From JAFDWI01 sp964544305 (GTDB lineage: Bacteria; Actinomycetota; Acidimicrobiia; Acidimicrobiales; Iamiaceae): DNA of 34,187 bases. Made by a program: the position numbers and the translations under genes. The notes under the pieces are model-generated. The model searched no databases and was not told the DNA's origin. It saw nothing but the letters and a program-made list of their open reading frames with translations. Of this stretch, positions 4,984 to 13,389 are shown piece by piece. Positions within the stretch are counted from its first letter, which is position 1, and the number at the start of each line of letters is the position of its first letter. The stretch lies in assembly GCA_964544305.1 (NCBI GenBank), contig CAZJAZ010000029.1, positions 1 to 34,187 of the forward strand, read 5' to 3'.

Positions 4984-6137
4984 CCGGACTGCACTGCTTT
5001 CTCAACCAATGCGGCAATTGCAGAGAGCGCTTCTTCTGATCCCGGCAGACCAATGATTTGTATCGAGACAGGAAATCGTGCCCCGTTCGCTGTCTTTGGG
5101 CCACTTTGAGACGGAATTGGAAGGCAAATGGCTGGGAATCCGGCGAAACTTACCGCGACGGCGGTCGTACTCGACGTGGGATCGGCTTCGTCGAGCCGGG
5201 GCGGAAATTGGGGATAGCCCGCCGTGATCAACGCGTCGTGATGGGTCAACGCGCCTGCGAATTCGTTGCGCCAAATCAGTTGACGTGTCAGAACCGCCGC
5301 AACGTCATCGGCACGAATGGTTTGCGCTTCGACAAATCGAGCACGAACGTCGTCACCGAGTTCATCAAAATGACGCTCAACGAGTAGCTGGTTCACCGCA
5401 AGCGCCTCAGCAAACATCAACGTACGACCGTCTCTATGTGCTTGATCCCAACCGGCAAGGTCGAGTTCTACTACCTTGCCGCCCATTGCGCGCATGACGT
5501 GATCGACCGCCGTGTCGATTCGCGAATCAACTCCCTCGGGGCGCACTCGACCTAGCGAGAGCTCCTCAAGGCTCAAATCCGCATCAGCAGCGAAACCTGG
5601 TTCAAGCAACGTCATGCCCGCCACTACTCCGGCAACATCACGAGCGAGTGGGCCGATCGTATCCATGCTTGGAGCGAGCGGTCGTGTTCCCGTCACGTCA
5701 ATTCGGCCCCACGTGGTTTTGAGTCCAACCACCCCACAACACGCTGCTGGGTTTCGAATCGACCCGGCCGTGTCGGTTCCAAAGGCGATGTCGGCAGCAC
5801 CAATAGCCACAGCAACTGCTGATCCACTAGATGATCCGCCCGGAATTCGAGTCGGATCAAGCGGATTGACTGGGCTGCCATAGTGCGGATTCACTCCGGT
5901 TGCTCCAAAACACAATTCATGCAAATTGGTCTTGCCCACAATGTGTGCCCCCGCCGCACGCACCCCTGCCAAGCAGGCCGCATCCTCTTTGGCAGGCTCA
6001 GCCATGCGCGCGACAACTGGGCACCCAGCGGTAGTTACGACACCGTTGACATCAATGCAGTCTTTGATCGCCACCCGCATTCCTGGGGACGAGTGGGGCT
6101 CGAACTGCGTGAGAAAAACGGATGCGTCGTCGCTCAC
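4974..6137 (-). CDS. Amidase (amidase-signature family)
   Basis: This 387-aa protein has the Ser-cisSer-Lys catalytic set: K25 in A-I-K-D, S102 in G-G-S-S-S-G-S-A, and S126 in G-T-D-T-A-G-S-I-R. The 24-residue gap between the two serines is standard. Family members hydrolyse carboxamides, ureido acids or peptide amides, and GatA is the best known. At 387 aa it is shorter than most GatA (about 480) and has no GatB/GatC neighbour, so a catabolic amidase is more likely. It starts inside the PIG-L stop (ATGA, 4-nt overlap), the last gene of a three-gene operon. The substrate is unknown. Confidence 0.9.
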   Translation of the reverse strand: MSDDASVFLTQFEPHSSPGMRVAIKDCIDVNGVVTTAGCPVVARMAEPAKEDAACLAGVRAAGAHIVGKTNLHELCFGATGVNPHYGSPVNPLDPTRIPGGSSSGSAVAVAIGAADIAFGTDTAGSIRNPAACCGVVGLKTTWGRIDVTGTRPLAPSMDTIGPLARDVAGVVAGMTLLEPGFAADADLSLEELSLGRVRPEGVDSRIDTAVDHVMRAMGGKVVELDLAGWDQAHRDGRTLMFAEALAVNQLLVERHFDELGDDVRARFVEAQTIRADDVAAVLTRQLIWRNEFAGALTHHDALITAGYPQFPPRLDEADPTSSTTAVAVSFAGFPAICLPIPSQSGPKTANGARFPVSIQIIGLPGSEEALSAIAALVEKAVQSGCD

Positions 6138-6862
6138 AAATCAACAAGCTCGAAGGTCACCGCGTGTTCAACGCCAAGTTGCGGCCCAGCTTGTTCAGCG
6201 CGTTCGGTCAAGAACATGTCTGCAGGCGGCCACGAATCACCCAAACCAGCCATGTAGCGCTCGTGTGCTTCAAGTGATTCGATACCTTTGTGCAGCCAGC
6301 CGGTGATGTCCACGGCATGCGTGGCATAGGGCGAACCAGCTAACGCCACCCGCTGCACTCCGTTCCAGGGCTCATGACCCTCGTCGAGGAGTTCGGTGAA
6401 AATCCATCGATTTGCCGCATCCCTGGCCGCGTCAAGCGTGGCGAGACCAACAGAGCGATGATCGGCCATGTTGAAGCCGTTTCGGCCCGGCCAGAACGCT
6501 TCCCTGTTGCCGGTGACGACAAGATCGGGGCGATGGACTCGAATGCACCGGGCAAGATCACGTCGCAAATCGAGACCGTACTCAACGATCCCATCGGTGT
6601 AGCCCAGAAACTCAACAGACGACACGCCAACAATGTGGGCACTTGCCCGCTCTTCGGCTTCACGGATCGGCCCACACTCATCTGGGGTCAGCCCGTCAAT
6701 GCCAGCTTCGCCCGATGTGACAAGCACGTAGCGCACGTCTTTGCCCGCATCGGTCCACTTCGCAATTGCCGATGCGGCCCCAAACTCAAGATCATCGGGG
6801 TGTGCGACGATGCACAGCACCGAATTGAAATCATCGGGAAACGGTTGCAGTTGTGTACTCAT
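6134..6862 (-). CDS. PIG-L (LmbE-like) deacetylase
   Basis: This 242-aa protein has the N-terminal zinc motif A-H21-P-D-D24 and a later N-M-A-D-H135-R-S-V-G, the two halves of the PIG-L metal site. The family removes acyl groups from N-acyl aminosugars and their conjugates, and includes MshB and Mca of mycothiol metabolism and lipoglycan deacetylases. Both ends overlap neighbours by 4 nt (ATGA): the aldo/keto reductase upstream and the amidase downstream. Co-translation with a reductase and an amidase suggests breakdown or remodelling of an amino-sugar or amide compound. A mycothiol role cannot be decided from sequence. Confidence 0.92.
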   Translation of the reverse strand: MSTQLQPFPDDFNSVLCIVAHPDDLEFGAASAIAKWTDAGKDVRYVLVTSGEAGIDGLTPDECGPIREAEERASAHIVGVSSVEFLGYTDGIVEYGLDLRRDLARCIRVHRPDLVVTGNREAFWPGRNGFNMADHRSVGLATLDAARDAANRWIFTELLDEGHEPWNGVQRVALAGSPYATHAVDITGWLHKGIESLEAHERYMAGLGDSWPPADMFLTERAEQAGPQLGVEHAVTFELVDL

Positions 6863-7818
6863 TGGGCGGCTCCTTTTTTGGAGATTCGGTCAAGTTCAGC
6901 GAGGTCGTCTGGGTTTGGTTGCCAACCAAATGCAGTGACATTGGCATGGACTTGCTCAACGCGGGTCACACCAGCAATGACCGATGCAACCCCCGGCTGG
7001 GACGCAAGCCAGCCCAACGCAACGCCGACCATGGTGATGCCTCGATCTTGTGCAAACGTTTCGATCGCTTCCAGTTTGCTAAAGGTTGCATCATCGAGTC
7101 GATCATGGAGCCCCCACGCGTGCACCCGAGAATCTGTAGGCGCGTCTTCGCCACGCCGGTACTTGCCGGTTAATAAGCCGTTCGCAAGTGGGAAGTAGGG
7201 CAAGAGCCCAACCGAGAATCGTTCAAGCGCGGGCATGAGCGTGACTTCCGCGTCACGCTGAAGCAGGCTGTAGTGGTTCTGTGCGGATACAAAATGTTCC
7301 AAGTTCATCGTGCGAGCCGTCCAGTCCGCGTCCACCACTTGCCACGCAGCCATGTTCGATGAACCAATTGCGCGGACCTTACCTTCGTGTACCAGCTCAC
7401 TGAGCGCACCCAGAGTTTCGGAAATCGGTGTCAAAGGATCTGGGTAGTGCAATTGATACAAATCAATCCAGTCGGTGCGAAGACGTCGCAGCGACCGTTC
7501 TACGGCCTGGCGGATGTAGCGACGTGAGCCGCGAGCCCCAAAGTCTGGACCAACGTCATCACGACTCAGTGGTGAACCAAACTTTGTTGCCAGCACAACC
7601 TGATCACGCCGGCCGCAAAGTGCGTCACCCAGCACCGATTCGGATTCGCCATAGGAGTCAGACGTGTCGATGAACGTGATGCCGGCGTCAAGTGCGGCAT
7701 CGATAACACGCCGTGAATCGTTTGCATCGATTCGCAAGCCGAAGTTGTTTGCCCCGAGCCCGAGTGCCGAAACGGCAACTCCGGAGTTCCCCAAGCGTCG
7801 TGTCGCGATGTCGTTCAC
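6859..7818 (-). CDS. Aldo/keto reductase
   Basis: With the GTG at 7818 as start, the protein has 319 aa, the family norm. The tetrad is visible: D51 and Y56 in F-I-D-T-S-D-S-Y-G, K79 in L-A-T-K-F-G, and H124 in Y-Q-L-H-Y-P-D. It should reduce an aldehyde or ketone with NAD(P)H. The open frame runs on to 8109, but that extension is Arg-rich, unlike the family, and lies antisense to the GH36 gene. A GTG at 7827 is an alternative, and neither has a strong Shine-Dalgarno. It is first in the operon with PIG-L and amidase and is divergent from the alpha-galactosidase. Confidence 0.9.
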   Translation of the reverse strand: MNDIATRRLGNSGVAVSALGLGANNFGLRIDANDSRRVIDAALDAGITFIDTSDSYGESESVLGDALCGRRDQVVLATKFGSPLSRDDVGPDFGARGSRRYIRQAVERSLRRLRTDWIDLYQLHYPDPLTPISETLGALSELVHEGKVRAIGSSNMAAWQVVDADWTARTMNLEHFVSAQNHYSLLQRDAEVTLMPALERFSVGLLPYFPLANGLLTGKYRRGEDAPTDSRVHAWGLHDRLDDATFSKLEAIETFAQDRGITMVGVALGWLASQPGVASVIAGVTRVEQVHANVTAFGWQPNPDDLAELDRISKKGAAQ

Positions 7819-7898
7819 GACTGCCACCGTAGCGAACTCATTACCATGACGGATCGTGGCGACGCTTTCGGAGTCACCTCCACCAGAAAGGTTGTGTC

Positions 7899-10019
7899 GT
7901 GACAGAACGAATCGTGGTCGGCAAAGCACCGAGTCGGATCGCATTTTGTATCGATGATCAGAATATTTTGCGCCAGGTCGGTTTTGGCCCCGATGTTTCT
8001 GACGAACCTTTGCCGTTCGCCGCAGGTCTCTATCCGCTTGCGTACCCGACGTTCGGTGAGGACCCGTTTGAGGCGCCGGCATTGCGGGTGACAAATGCGA
8101 GTGGGGCACTCATGACCCGCCTCACCTATCGCGATCACACAATTGCAACCGCCGAAGGACATGACCATCTCACAATCACCCTCGTCGATGACGCGCAGCC
8201 GTTGATGGTGCGCTTACACCTGCGCTCATTTGATGACGAAGCAGTACTTGAGCAATGGGTTGAAATCACCAACGATCAGTCTCACCCAGTTGTGCTGCAT
8301 GAGGTCGCCGCAGCAGCACCCTTGCTCGCCGGAACTGACCTTTGCCTTGATCATTACACCGGCGATTGGGGTGCCGAGTTTCAGCCGGTTCACGACCGGC
8401 TCACCGCTGGAAGCAAAGTTCTTGCCGCGCGTGCGACGACCCGGCCGGCTCACGAGTTTCCTCCGTACGTGCGATTCTCCCCCGATGGCCCCGCATCTGA
8501 GACCACCGGGAAGGTTCTGGCTGCGAGTCTGGCGTGGGGTGGCAACTATCAGATGGCGTTCGATGTCCGGCGACCAGGAACGGTACGCGCGTGGCTTGGC
8601 CATCTACCAACCGGTGCCGAGTACCTTCTTGACCCGGGTGCGGTGTTCACCACACCGGCCGTCATTTGGGCGTGGTCCGATGCAGGCACTCGTTCGTTGA
8701 CGCATCGACTGCATTCCTTTGTGCGCTCTCACGTTGTGCGAGATGGCGGCCGTGATCGTGCAATTGTCGTGAACAATTGGGAGGCAACCGGGTTCAACTT
8801 TGATGAAGAGCGCCTCGTTGCTTTTTGTGGCGAAGCTGCCGAACTTGGCGGCGAGGTCTTCTTGCTTGATGACGGTTGGTTCGGCGTTGACTTTCCCCGT
8901 GACGATGACGACGCTGGGCTCGGCGACTGGACACCGAATCCTGTTCGTCTGCCCAATGGTCTCGCCCCGGTGGGCGAAGCGGCTCGACAGGCCGGTATCC
9001 GCTTTGGCGCTTGGATCGAACCAGAAATGGTCAATCCTGCCTCCAAGCTGTACCAGGACCATCCGGATTGGATCGTCAGCGAGCCGGGACGCGAACGGCG
9101 CGAGGAACGCAACCAATTGCAGTTGAATCTCTGCCACCCGTATGTGGCTGATCATGTGCAACACGTTGCGGACTCTGTGCTTGATCCGGCAAATCAGGTG
9201 ACGTTCCTCAAATGGGATGCAAATCGCATGATTACCGAACCCGGTTCAAACGCGCATCCCGCTGATCGCCAAGGCCACTGGCCTGTTGATGTTGTGCGCT
9301 CAACGTGGTCCGCTATGGACGCTATTGCTCGCAAACACGTGGACGTTGAGATGATGTTGTGCGCGTCTGGTGGCGGCCGGATTGATCTGGGAACCCTGCG
9401 CTATTTTCATGAGGTCTGGTTGTCGGATAACACCGATCCAGTTGACCGAGTTCGGATGCAATGGCATGCCGCCGAATTTCTTCCAGTGAACACGCTCGCC
9501 GCCCACGTCACGCGCTGGGGGCAACGACCGATTGCCTTTGCATGTGCCGTTGCCATGTCAGCACGATTCGGTTTCGACATCAATACGCAGTGGCTTGATG
9601 ACGATGAGATGCGCACATGTCAGCGTGCAAGCGCCCACTACAAACGGCTTCGCCCGGTCATTCAACATGGAGACCTCTACCGCATCGTCTCCCCCGAGTT
9701 TGGTCCGGTTGGCGCACTCGCTTTCCATGAACCAGATGATGATCGGACAGTCGCATTTGCGTTTCGTCTACCTGACCGAAATGCTGACACCAACGCGCCA
9801 CCCCATCACATTTCGATCGACTTTCTTCACGCCGACACCGCGTACCAAGTACAACCGATCGACCTAACGAACGTCGCGCCAAGCGCACCTCACAAAATGC
9901 GAGGCAGCGAACTCTCATCCGTTGGGCTTGCGCTCGAATTACCCGAAGCCTGCACCGCACAACTGTGGGAAATCACTCGGTCAGTTCAACCTGGAGTTTC
10001 TGATCAGACCGTGTGGTAA
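7899..10019 (+). CDS. Alpha-galactosidase (GH36)
   Basis: This 706-aa protein is of the size of family GH36 enzymes of the ~720-aa type. The nucleophile motif F-L-K-W-D440 and the downstream A-S-G-G-G-R plus W-L-S-D510-N-T-D are in place. The 70-residue gap between D440 and D510 equals that in the characterised Geobacillus AgaA as I recall it (D478/D548). A beta-sandwich precedes the barrel, and a short C-terminal sheet follows. It should release terminal alpha-galactose from raffinose-type sugars or galactolipids. There is no signal peptide, so it is probably cytoplasmic. The GTG start has AGAAAGG 7 nt upstream. No sugar transporter is in the window. Confidence 0.94.
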   Translation: MTERIVVGKAPSRIAFCIDDQNILRQVGFGPDVSDEPLPFAAGLYPLAYPTFGEDPFEAPALRVTNASGALMTRLTYRDHTIATAEGHDHLTITLVDDAQPLMVRLHLRSFDDEAVLEQWVEITNDQSHPVVLHEVAAAAPLLAGTDLCLDHYTGDWGAEFQPVHDRLTAGSKVLAARATTRPAHEFPPYVRFSPDGPASETTGKVLAASLAWGGNYQMAFDVRRPGTVRAWLGHLPTGAEYLLDPGAVFTTPAVIWAWSDAGTRSLTHRLHSFVRSHVVRDGGRDRAIVVNNWEATGFNFDEERLVAFCGEAAELGGEVFLLDDGWFGVDFPRDDDDAGLGDWTPNPVRLPNGLAPVGEAARQAGIRFGAWIEPEMVNPASKLYQDHPDWIVSEPGRERREERNQLQLNLCHPYVADHVQHVADSVLDPANQVTFLKWDANRMITEPGSNAHPADRQGHWPVDVVRSTWSAMDAIARKHVDVEMMLCASGGGRIDLGTLRYFHEVWLSDNTDPVDRVRMQWHAAEFLPVNTLAAHVTRWGQRPIAFACAVAMSARFGFDINTQWLDDDEMRTCQRASAHYKRLRPVIQHGDLYRIVSPEFGPVGALAFHEPDDDRTVAFAFRLPDRNADTNAPPHHISIDFLHADTAYQVQPIDLTNVAPSAPHKMRGSELSSVGLALELPEACTAQLWEITRSVQPGVSDQTVW

Positions 10020-10047
10020 GCGGTCCGAATAGCAGCGGCGCCGCTTC

Positions 10048-10067
10048 TATATCAATTTTGATATACT
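10048..10067 (+). promoter_or_regulatory. Palindromic operator over extended -10 of the XRE/NTase pair
   Basis: TATATCA-ATTT-TGATATA (10048-10065) is a perfect 7-bp inverted repeat. It overlaps TGATATACT, an extended -10 (TG-n-TATACT, with TATACT at 10062-10067). The -10 ends 6 nt before the ATG at 10074, so the mRNA would be leaderless. The XRE protein it drives is the natural binder, giving autorepression. A GC-rich palindrome (AGCGGCGCCGCT, 10034-10045) fills the -35 area, and no -35 consensus is seen. Confidence 0.75.
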
Positions 10068-10073
10068 TCCTCC

Positions 10074-10394
10074 ATGGATACAGGACGCATCGTTCGCGAA
10101 TCCCGGGCACGAACAGGGTTGACTCAGGCCGAGTTCGCCGCCTTGGCTGGCACGAGCCAGCCGACGCTGTCCAACTACGAACGCGGGCGCCGCCAACCAA
10201 CGCTTGCCGTGTTGACGCGTATTACCAAGGCAGCCGGGGTTTTCCTCGCACTACGTGTGTCACGGCCGTTGGCGCGTACTGAACTCGTCCCGCCTGATCG
10301 TGGCGTCGAGCTTCAACGAGTTCTTGAGTTGGCTGCGCAGTTTCCGACGTCGCATCGGCCAAATCTGAGCTACCCCAGGTTCGACAGACCATGA
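10074..10394 (+). CDS. XRE-family HTH regulator (likely antitoxin)
   Basis: This 106-aa protein has a Cro/C1 helix-turn-helix in its first 60 residues (G-L-T-Q-A-E-F-A-A-L-A-G-T-S-Q-P-T-L-S-N-Y-E-R-G). The rest is a short tail with no known domain. Its stop overlaps the start of the nucleotidyltransferase gene (ATGA, 4 nt). A DNA-binding gene coupled to an NTase toxin gene, with a palindrome over the promoter, matches the plan of AbiE/MenA-type systems. Those use other antitoxin folds, so assignment to a named class is not safe. Confidence 0.88.
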   Translation: MDTGRIVRESRARTGLTQAEFAALAGTSQPTLSNYERGRRQPTLAVLTRITKAAGVFLALRVSRPLARTELVPPDRGVELQRVLELAAQFPTSHRPNLSYPRFDRP

Positions 10395-10954
10395 CCTCGA
10401 TCGCTGACATGATCGTTGCAATTGATCAGCATCTCGGGCGTGCTGGCGTGGACCACGCTTTTGGTGGCGCACTTGCATTGGCGTGGTGCACCCAAGCCCC
10501 GCGTGGAACCAGCGACATCGACTTGAACGTGTTTGTGGGAACCGACGAAGTGCGACGCGTGCTCTTGGCGTTGCCATCTGATGTTCGGTGGAGCGCATCA
10601 CAACGTTCGTTGCTCGAACGTGACGGGCAGGCCCGTTTGCATTGGGATACCACGCCTCTCGACGTGTTTTTCAACACGACCGAATTCCATGTTTCAGCGG
10701 CGCAACGAGCGGTATTCCACGACTTCAACGGCGCGCTCATACCGTTCTTGTCGTGTGCGGACCTGGCCGTGTTCAAAGCGTTTTTCAATCGGACCAAAGA
10801 TTGGGCGGACATCGAAGACATGCTCGCCGCCGACACCCTCGACGTCGACCGAACAGTCGGCGTGCTCGTCCGCCATCTTGGCACCAATGACGAGCGGGTA
10901 CGCCGCCTCGTCGATCTCACGAGTCGAGACGGTGACCAAAATAGGTCGACCTGA
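10391..10954 (+). CDS. Nucleotidyltransferase-fold protein (likely toxin, AbiEii/MNT-like)
   Basis: The 187-aa protein shows the minimal NTase core: F-G-G-A-L-A (24-29), T-S-D42-I-D44-L-N-V-F, and a third Asp in T-P-L-D91-V-F-F. A helical C-terminal half follows (F-K-A-F-F-N-R-T-K-D-W-A-D-I-E-D-M). This layout occurs in AbiEii/MenT toxins and in minimal NTases. Toxins of this kind transfer nucleotides to tRNA or proteins. With the XRE gene just upstream and overlapping, a toxin-antitoxin pair is the best reading. It ends 50 nt from the convergent rsfS gene, and I see no clear terminator in that gap. Confidence 0.85.
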   Translation: MTSIADMIVAIDQHLGRAGVDHAFGGALALAWCTQAPRGTSDIDLNVFVGTDEVRRVLLALPSDVRWSASQRSLLERDGQARLHWDTTPLDVFFNTTEFHVSAAQRAVFHDFNGALIPFLSCADLAVFKAFFNRTKDWADIEDMLAADTLDVDRTVGVLVRHLGTNDERVRRLVDLTSRDGDQNRST

Positions 10955-11004
10955 CACGAAGCGTGCACAACATAGTTGAGCGAGATTCTCCCGTCAGAGC
11001 ACCG

Positions 11005-11385
11005 TTAGGCGTCGCTTCGCTCCGAATCGTCACGCCACTCGACTCGTGGCGCGTCTTGCCATAGGCGTTCAAGGTCGTAGAACGCCCGTGCGTCAGGATC
11101 GAACACGTGCACGATGAAGTCGCCGTAATCCATGAGGACCCACCGAAAATCGTCAAGACCTTCAATGCGCTTGGGCTTGGGGCCTCCGGCTTCGTCAATA
11201 GCTTTCTCGATTGCGTCAACAACGGCTCGCACCAATCGGGCGTTTCGAGCAGACGCAATCACAAAAAACCCGGTGACAACGAGCAGCTCGCCAACGTCGA
11301 TCACGACAACATCGTCATCAACTTTTGTGGCTGCTGCACGTGCTGCGACAATCGGCCATTGGGCCTGAGGATCCGCCACGGTCAT
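11005..11385 (-). CDS. rsfS: Ribosomal silencing factor RsfS
   Basis: This 126-aa protein has the RsfS (DUF143) fold: A-A-T-K-V-D-D-D-V-V-V-I-D-V-G, F-F-V-I-A-S-A-R-N-A-R-L-V-R-A-V, then W-V-L-M-D-Y-G-D-F-I-V-H-V-F. It binds ribosomal protein uL14 and prevents subunit joining in slow growth. Its start overlaps the stop of the LytR_C gene (ATGA). It is last in the nadD-LytR_C-rsfS run, the usual position in actinobacteria. The acidic C-terminal tail is typical. Confidence 0.95.
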   Translation of the reverse strand: MTVADPQAQWPIVAARAAATKVDDDVVVIDVGELLVVTGFFVIASARNARLVRAVVDAIEKAIDEAGGPKPKRIEGLDDFRWVLMDYGDFIVHVFDPDARAFYDLERLWQDAPRVEWRDDSERSDA

Positions 11386-12761
11386 TGCGTCACGTCCTCT
11401 TCGCTCAGGGGACTCGGGGGCGATGCTAATAAATCTCGGCCCATCACGACGGTGACGTCGGATGTTCCTGGATGATGACGGTCAAGAACAACCTTTCCAG
11501 CTCCTAGCCACTTGGCCATTGCTTGAACCTTCTTTTTCATTCTTGGATTGGCATAGGTCAAGGTTGTCGTCGCAATATCGAATCGGTTGGCATTTCCCAC
11601 GGTAAGGATCTGCGCCCCTGCAAAAGTCAACCGTTGTACGGCCGCGAGTGGCGCGGCATCTGGGCTTGTCCCATTGAGCAATGTCACTGTGGTGCGCGCA
11701 CCTGGAACGGCACCGACCGGGAATGGCACCGTGTTCGCAATCAGCAAGGCATTGACCTCGGTGTCAATCTTCACCGTATCGTGGCCGTCAACAGGGTTAC
11801 TCGGCACGCTTGGCATCGCGGTGCTCGCAATGTTGCCTTGTGCCAAGGACGACAAATAGAACCCGAGCCCTGAACTTGTCTCGCCTGGTATTGACGCACC
11901 CGGACTCTTGGCGACTGCAGCAATCCACGCTTTCCACACCAACCCTTGACGTTGCATCTGTGCGTCGATCGACCCCGTCGAATCTGTTGCCGCAAGAAAT
12001 CCAGGAATTTCATCCGCGGCGAACTCGTGGCGACCGGCATCAATGAACGTTCCTGCTGGAGTGGTCACGTCAACGGGAACATTGATCGCCAAGGGCGCAA
12101 CCGGTTCGAGGAGTTTGATGAGTTCCGCATCTGAGACTTCAATGACGTCACTAAAGCCAAGCCCGAGCTCCTTGCCAACGACCTTGCCAGCGGTATCAAG
12201 TCGATTGACTTTGAAAATCCCGGCAAAACTCCGAATTCCGTAACGTGCTTTCGAGAGTCGAGTCCCTACCGGAACGGTAATGACGGCACCGCCGTGATGG
12301 TTCGCGCCTCCGAGTGACAAGACCGCAAGCGACTCTGCTTCCCCGCTTGACCCTTTCATGACGACCAACGCGACAGGGGTTGGTGTGGCGAGTGCCGTGA
12401 AGCCCGGGTCGCCAGGCTGTCCGATCCCGGCAATTACGTCGCCTGAGGTGCTTCTTGACGTTTGTTGATAGCCAATTGTGACGAGAACCGGCACGCATAG
12501 GATCAAAACGACCATCACCAACAAGATGGGCCAAAGACGGCGTTTGTGTTGAGGCGTGATCGGCGGGGCAATGTGCACTTCCGGTTCAACGGACTCCAAC
12601 GAATCAATGCGTGCTCGCAACGATGATTCGAGTGGATCTGGACTCTCCGATGTTGACGCGGAGCGAGCAACTTCCTGTGCTTGGGCAAGCGCGTGCGCCA
12701 ACTTTGCCACCGGCTTCTCGGGCACCCCCTCGGGCTCCGACGTTTTCAGGTCATCCGTCAT
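11382..12761 (-). CDS. LytR C-terminal-domain membrane protein
   Basis: This 459-aa protein has a cytoplasmic N-terminal stretch (1-75), one membrane helix (~76-98, L-W-P-I-L-L-V-M-V-V-L-I), and a long extracytoplasmic part. The last ~90 residues form a LytR_C domain (V-T-L-L-N-G-T...G-A-Q-I-L-T-V-G-N-A...V-V-L-D-R-H-H-P-G-T-S-D-V-T-V-V-M-G). The middle (~110-330) has the feel of an LCP domain, with I-T-V-P-V-G-T-R-L, but the charged Arg/Asp catalytic residues of LCP phosphotransferases are not evident, so it is probably inactive. It begins 2 nt after nadD and overlaps rsfS by 4 nt. It may act at the cell wall; its function is unproven. Confidence 0.85.
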   Translation of the reverse strand: MTDDLKTSEPEGVPEKPVAKLAHALAQAQEVARSASTSESPDPLESSLRARIDSLESVEPEVHIAPPITPQHKRRLWPILLVMVVLILCVPVLVTIGYQQTSRSTSGDVIAGIGQPGDPGFTALATPTPVALVVMKGSSGEAESLAVLSLGGANHHGGAVITVPVGTRLSKARYGIRSFAGIFKVNRLDTAGKVVGKELGLGFSDVIEVSDAELIKLLEPVAPLAINVPVDVTTPAGTFIDAGRHEFAADEIPGFLAATDSTGSIDAQMQRQGLVWKAWIAAVAKSPGASIPGETSSGLGFYLSSLAQGNIASTAMPSVPSNPVDGHDTVKIDTEVNALLIANTVPFPVGAVPGARTTVTLLNGTSPDAAPLAAVQRLTFAGAQILTVGNANRFDIATTTLTYANPRMKKKVQAMAKWLGAGKVVLDRHHPGTSDVTVVMGRDLLASPPSPLSEEDVTQ

Positions 12762-12763
12762 TG

Positions 12764-13363
12764 CTATTCACCAGAATAGAGGTTTCTGGCACAAATGACC
12801 TGCACGGCACCAGGCGGGCAGAGCACATCGATGTTCTCTCCCGCAGCCACTCGAGCGCGTAGTTCCGTGCTCGATAGGTCGAGTCGGTGAATTGCAACTC
12901 GCGCAATTGAGCGCCACGGTTGAACGTCCTCAGGCCCGCTGGTGTCCCCCAGACCTTGACGACTGACGACGACAAGCGATGTGTGCGCCCGAATTGATTC
13001 AATATCCTTCCACGTGGGAATCATGGCTTCGACGTCGGCCCCGACGATCACGAAGAACTGCGCACTTGGATGCTCAGTGCGCAAAATATCCAAGGTGTCC
13101 ACGGTGTAGGAGTCGCCACCTCGGGAAATCTCCACGTCGCTTGCTTCAATCCCGTCAAGACCCTCAACAGCTGCGCGCACCATTTCGAAGCGCACCAACG
13201 AATCAGTGATGGGTCGCGAACCAATTTTTTGCCAAGGTCGATGCGCCACCATGAACAGCACGCGATCAAGTTCGAGTTGCGAACGTGCTTCGACGGCAGC
13301 AAGTAAGTGTTCGATATGTGGTGGATCGAAAGTTCCACCGAAAATACCGATGCGCTCAGTCAT
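12764..13363 (-). CDS. nadD: Nicotinate-nucleotide adenylyltransferase
   Basis: This 199-aa NAD-biosynthesis enzyme joins nicotinate mononucleotide with ATP to form deamido-NAD. The signature G-I-F-G-G-T-F-D-P-P-H-I-E-H lies at residues 6-19, and the C-terminal nucleotide motif is D-L-S-S-T-E-L-R. All core residues are present. It is 26 nt downstream of the NuoF-like gene and 2 nt upstream of the LytR_C gene, so a four-gene operon is possible. The ATG at 13363 has an AGGGG about 10 nt upstream. Confidence 0.96.
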   Translation of the reverse strand: MTERIGIFGGTFDPPHIEHLLAAVEARSQLELDRVLFMVAHRPWQKIGSRPITDSLVRFEMVRAAVEGLDGIEASDVEISRGGDSYTVDTLDILRTEHPSAQFFVIVGADVEAMIPTWKDIESIRAHTSLVVVSRQGLGDTSGPEDVQPWRSIARVAIHRLDLSSTELRARVAAGENIDVLCPPGAVQVICARNLYSGE

Positions 13364-13389
13364 GACAACCGGGCCCCTGCGAAAAGGTT

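Noticed and set aside
7819..8109. 97-residue N-terminal extension of the aldo/keto reductase frame
   Set aside because: It is Arg/Ser-rich, unlike the family, and lies antisense to the start of the GH36 gene. The protein is of normal length without it.
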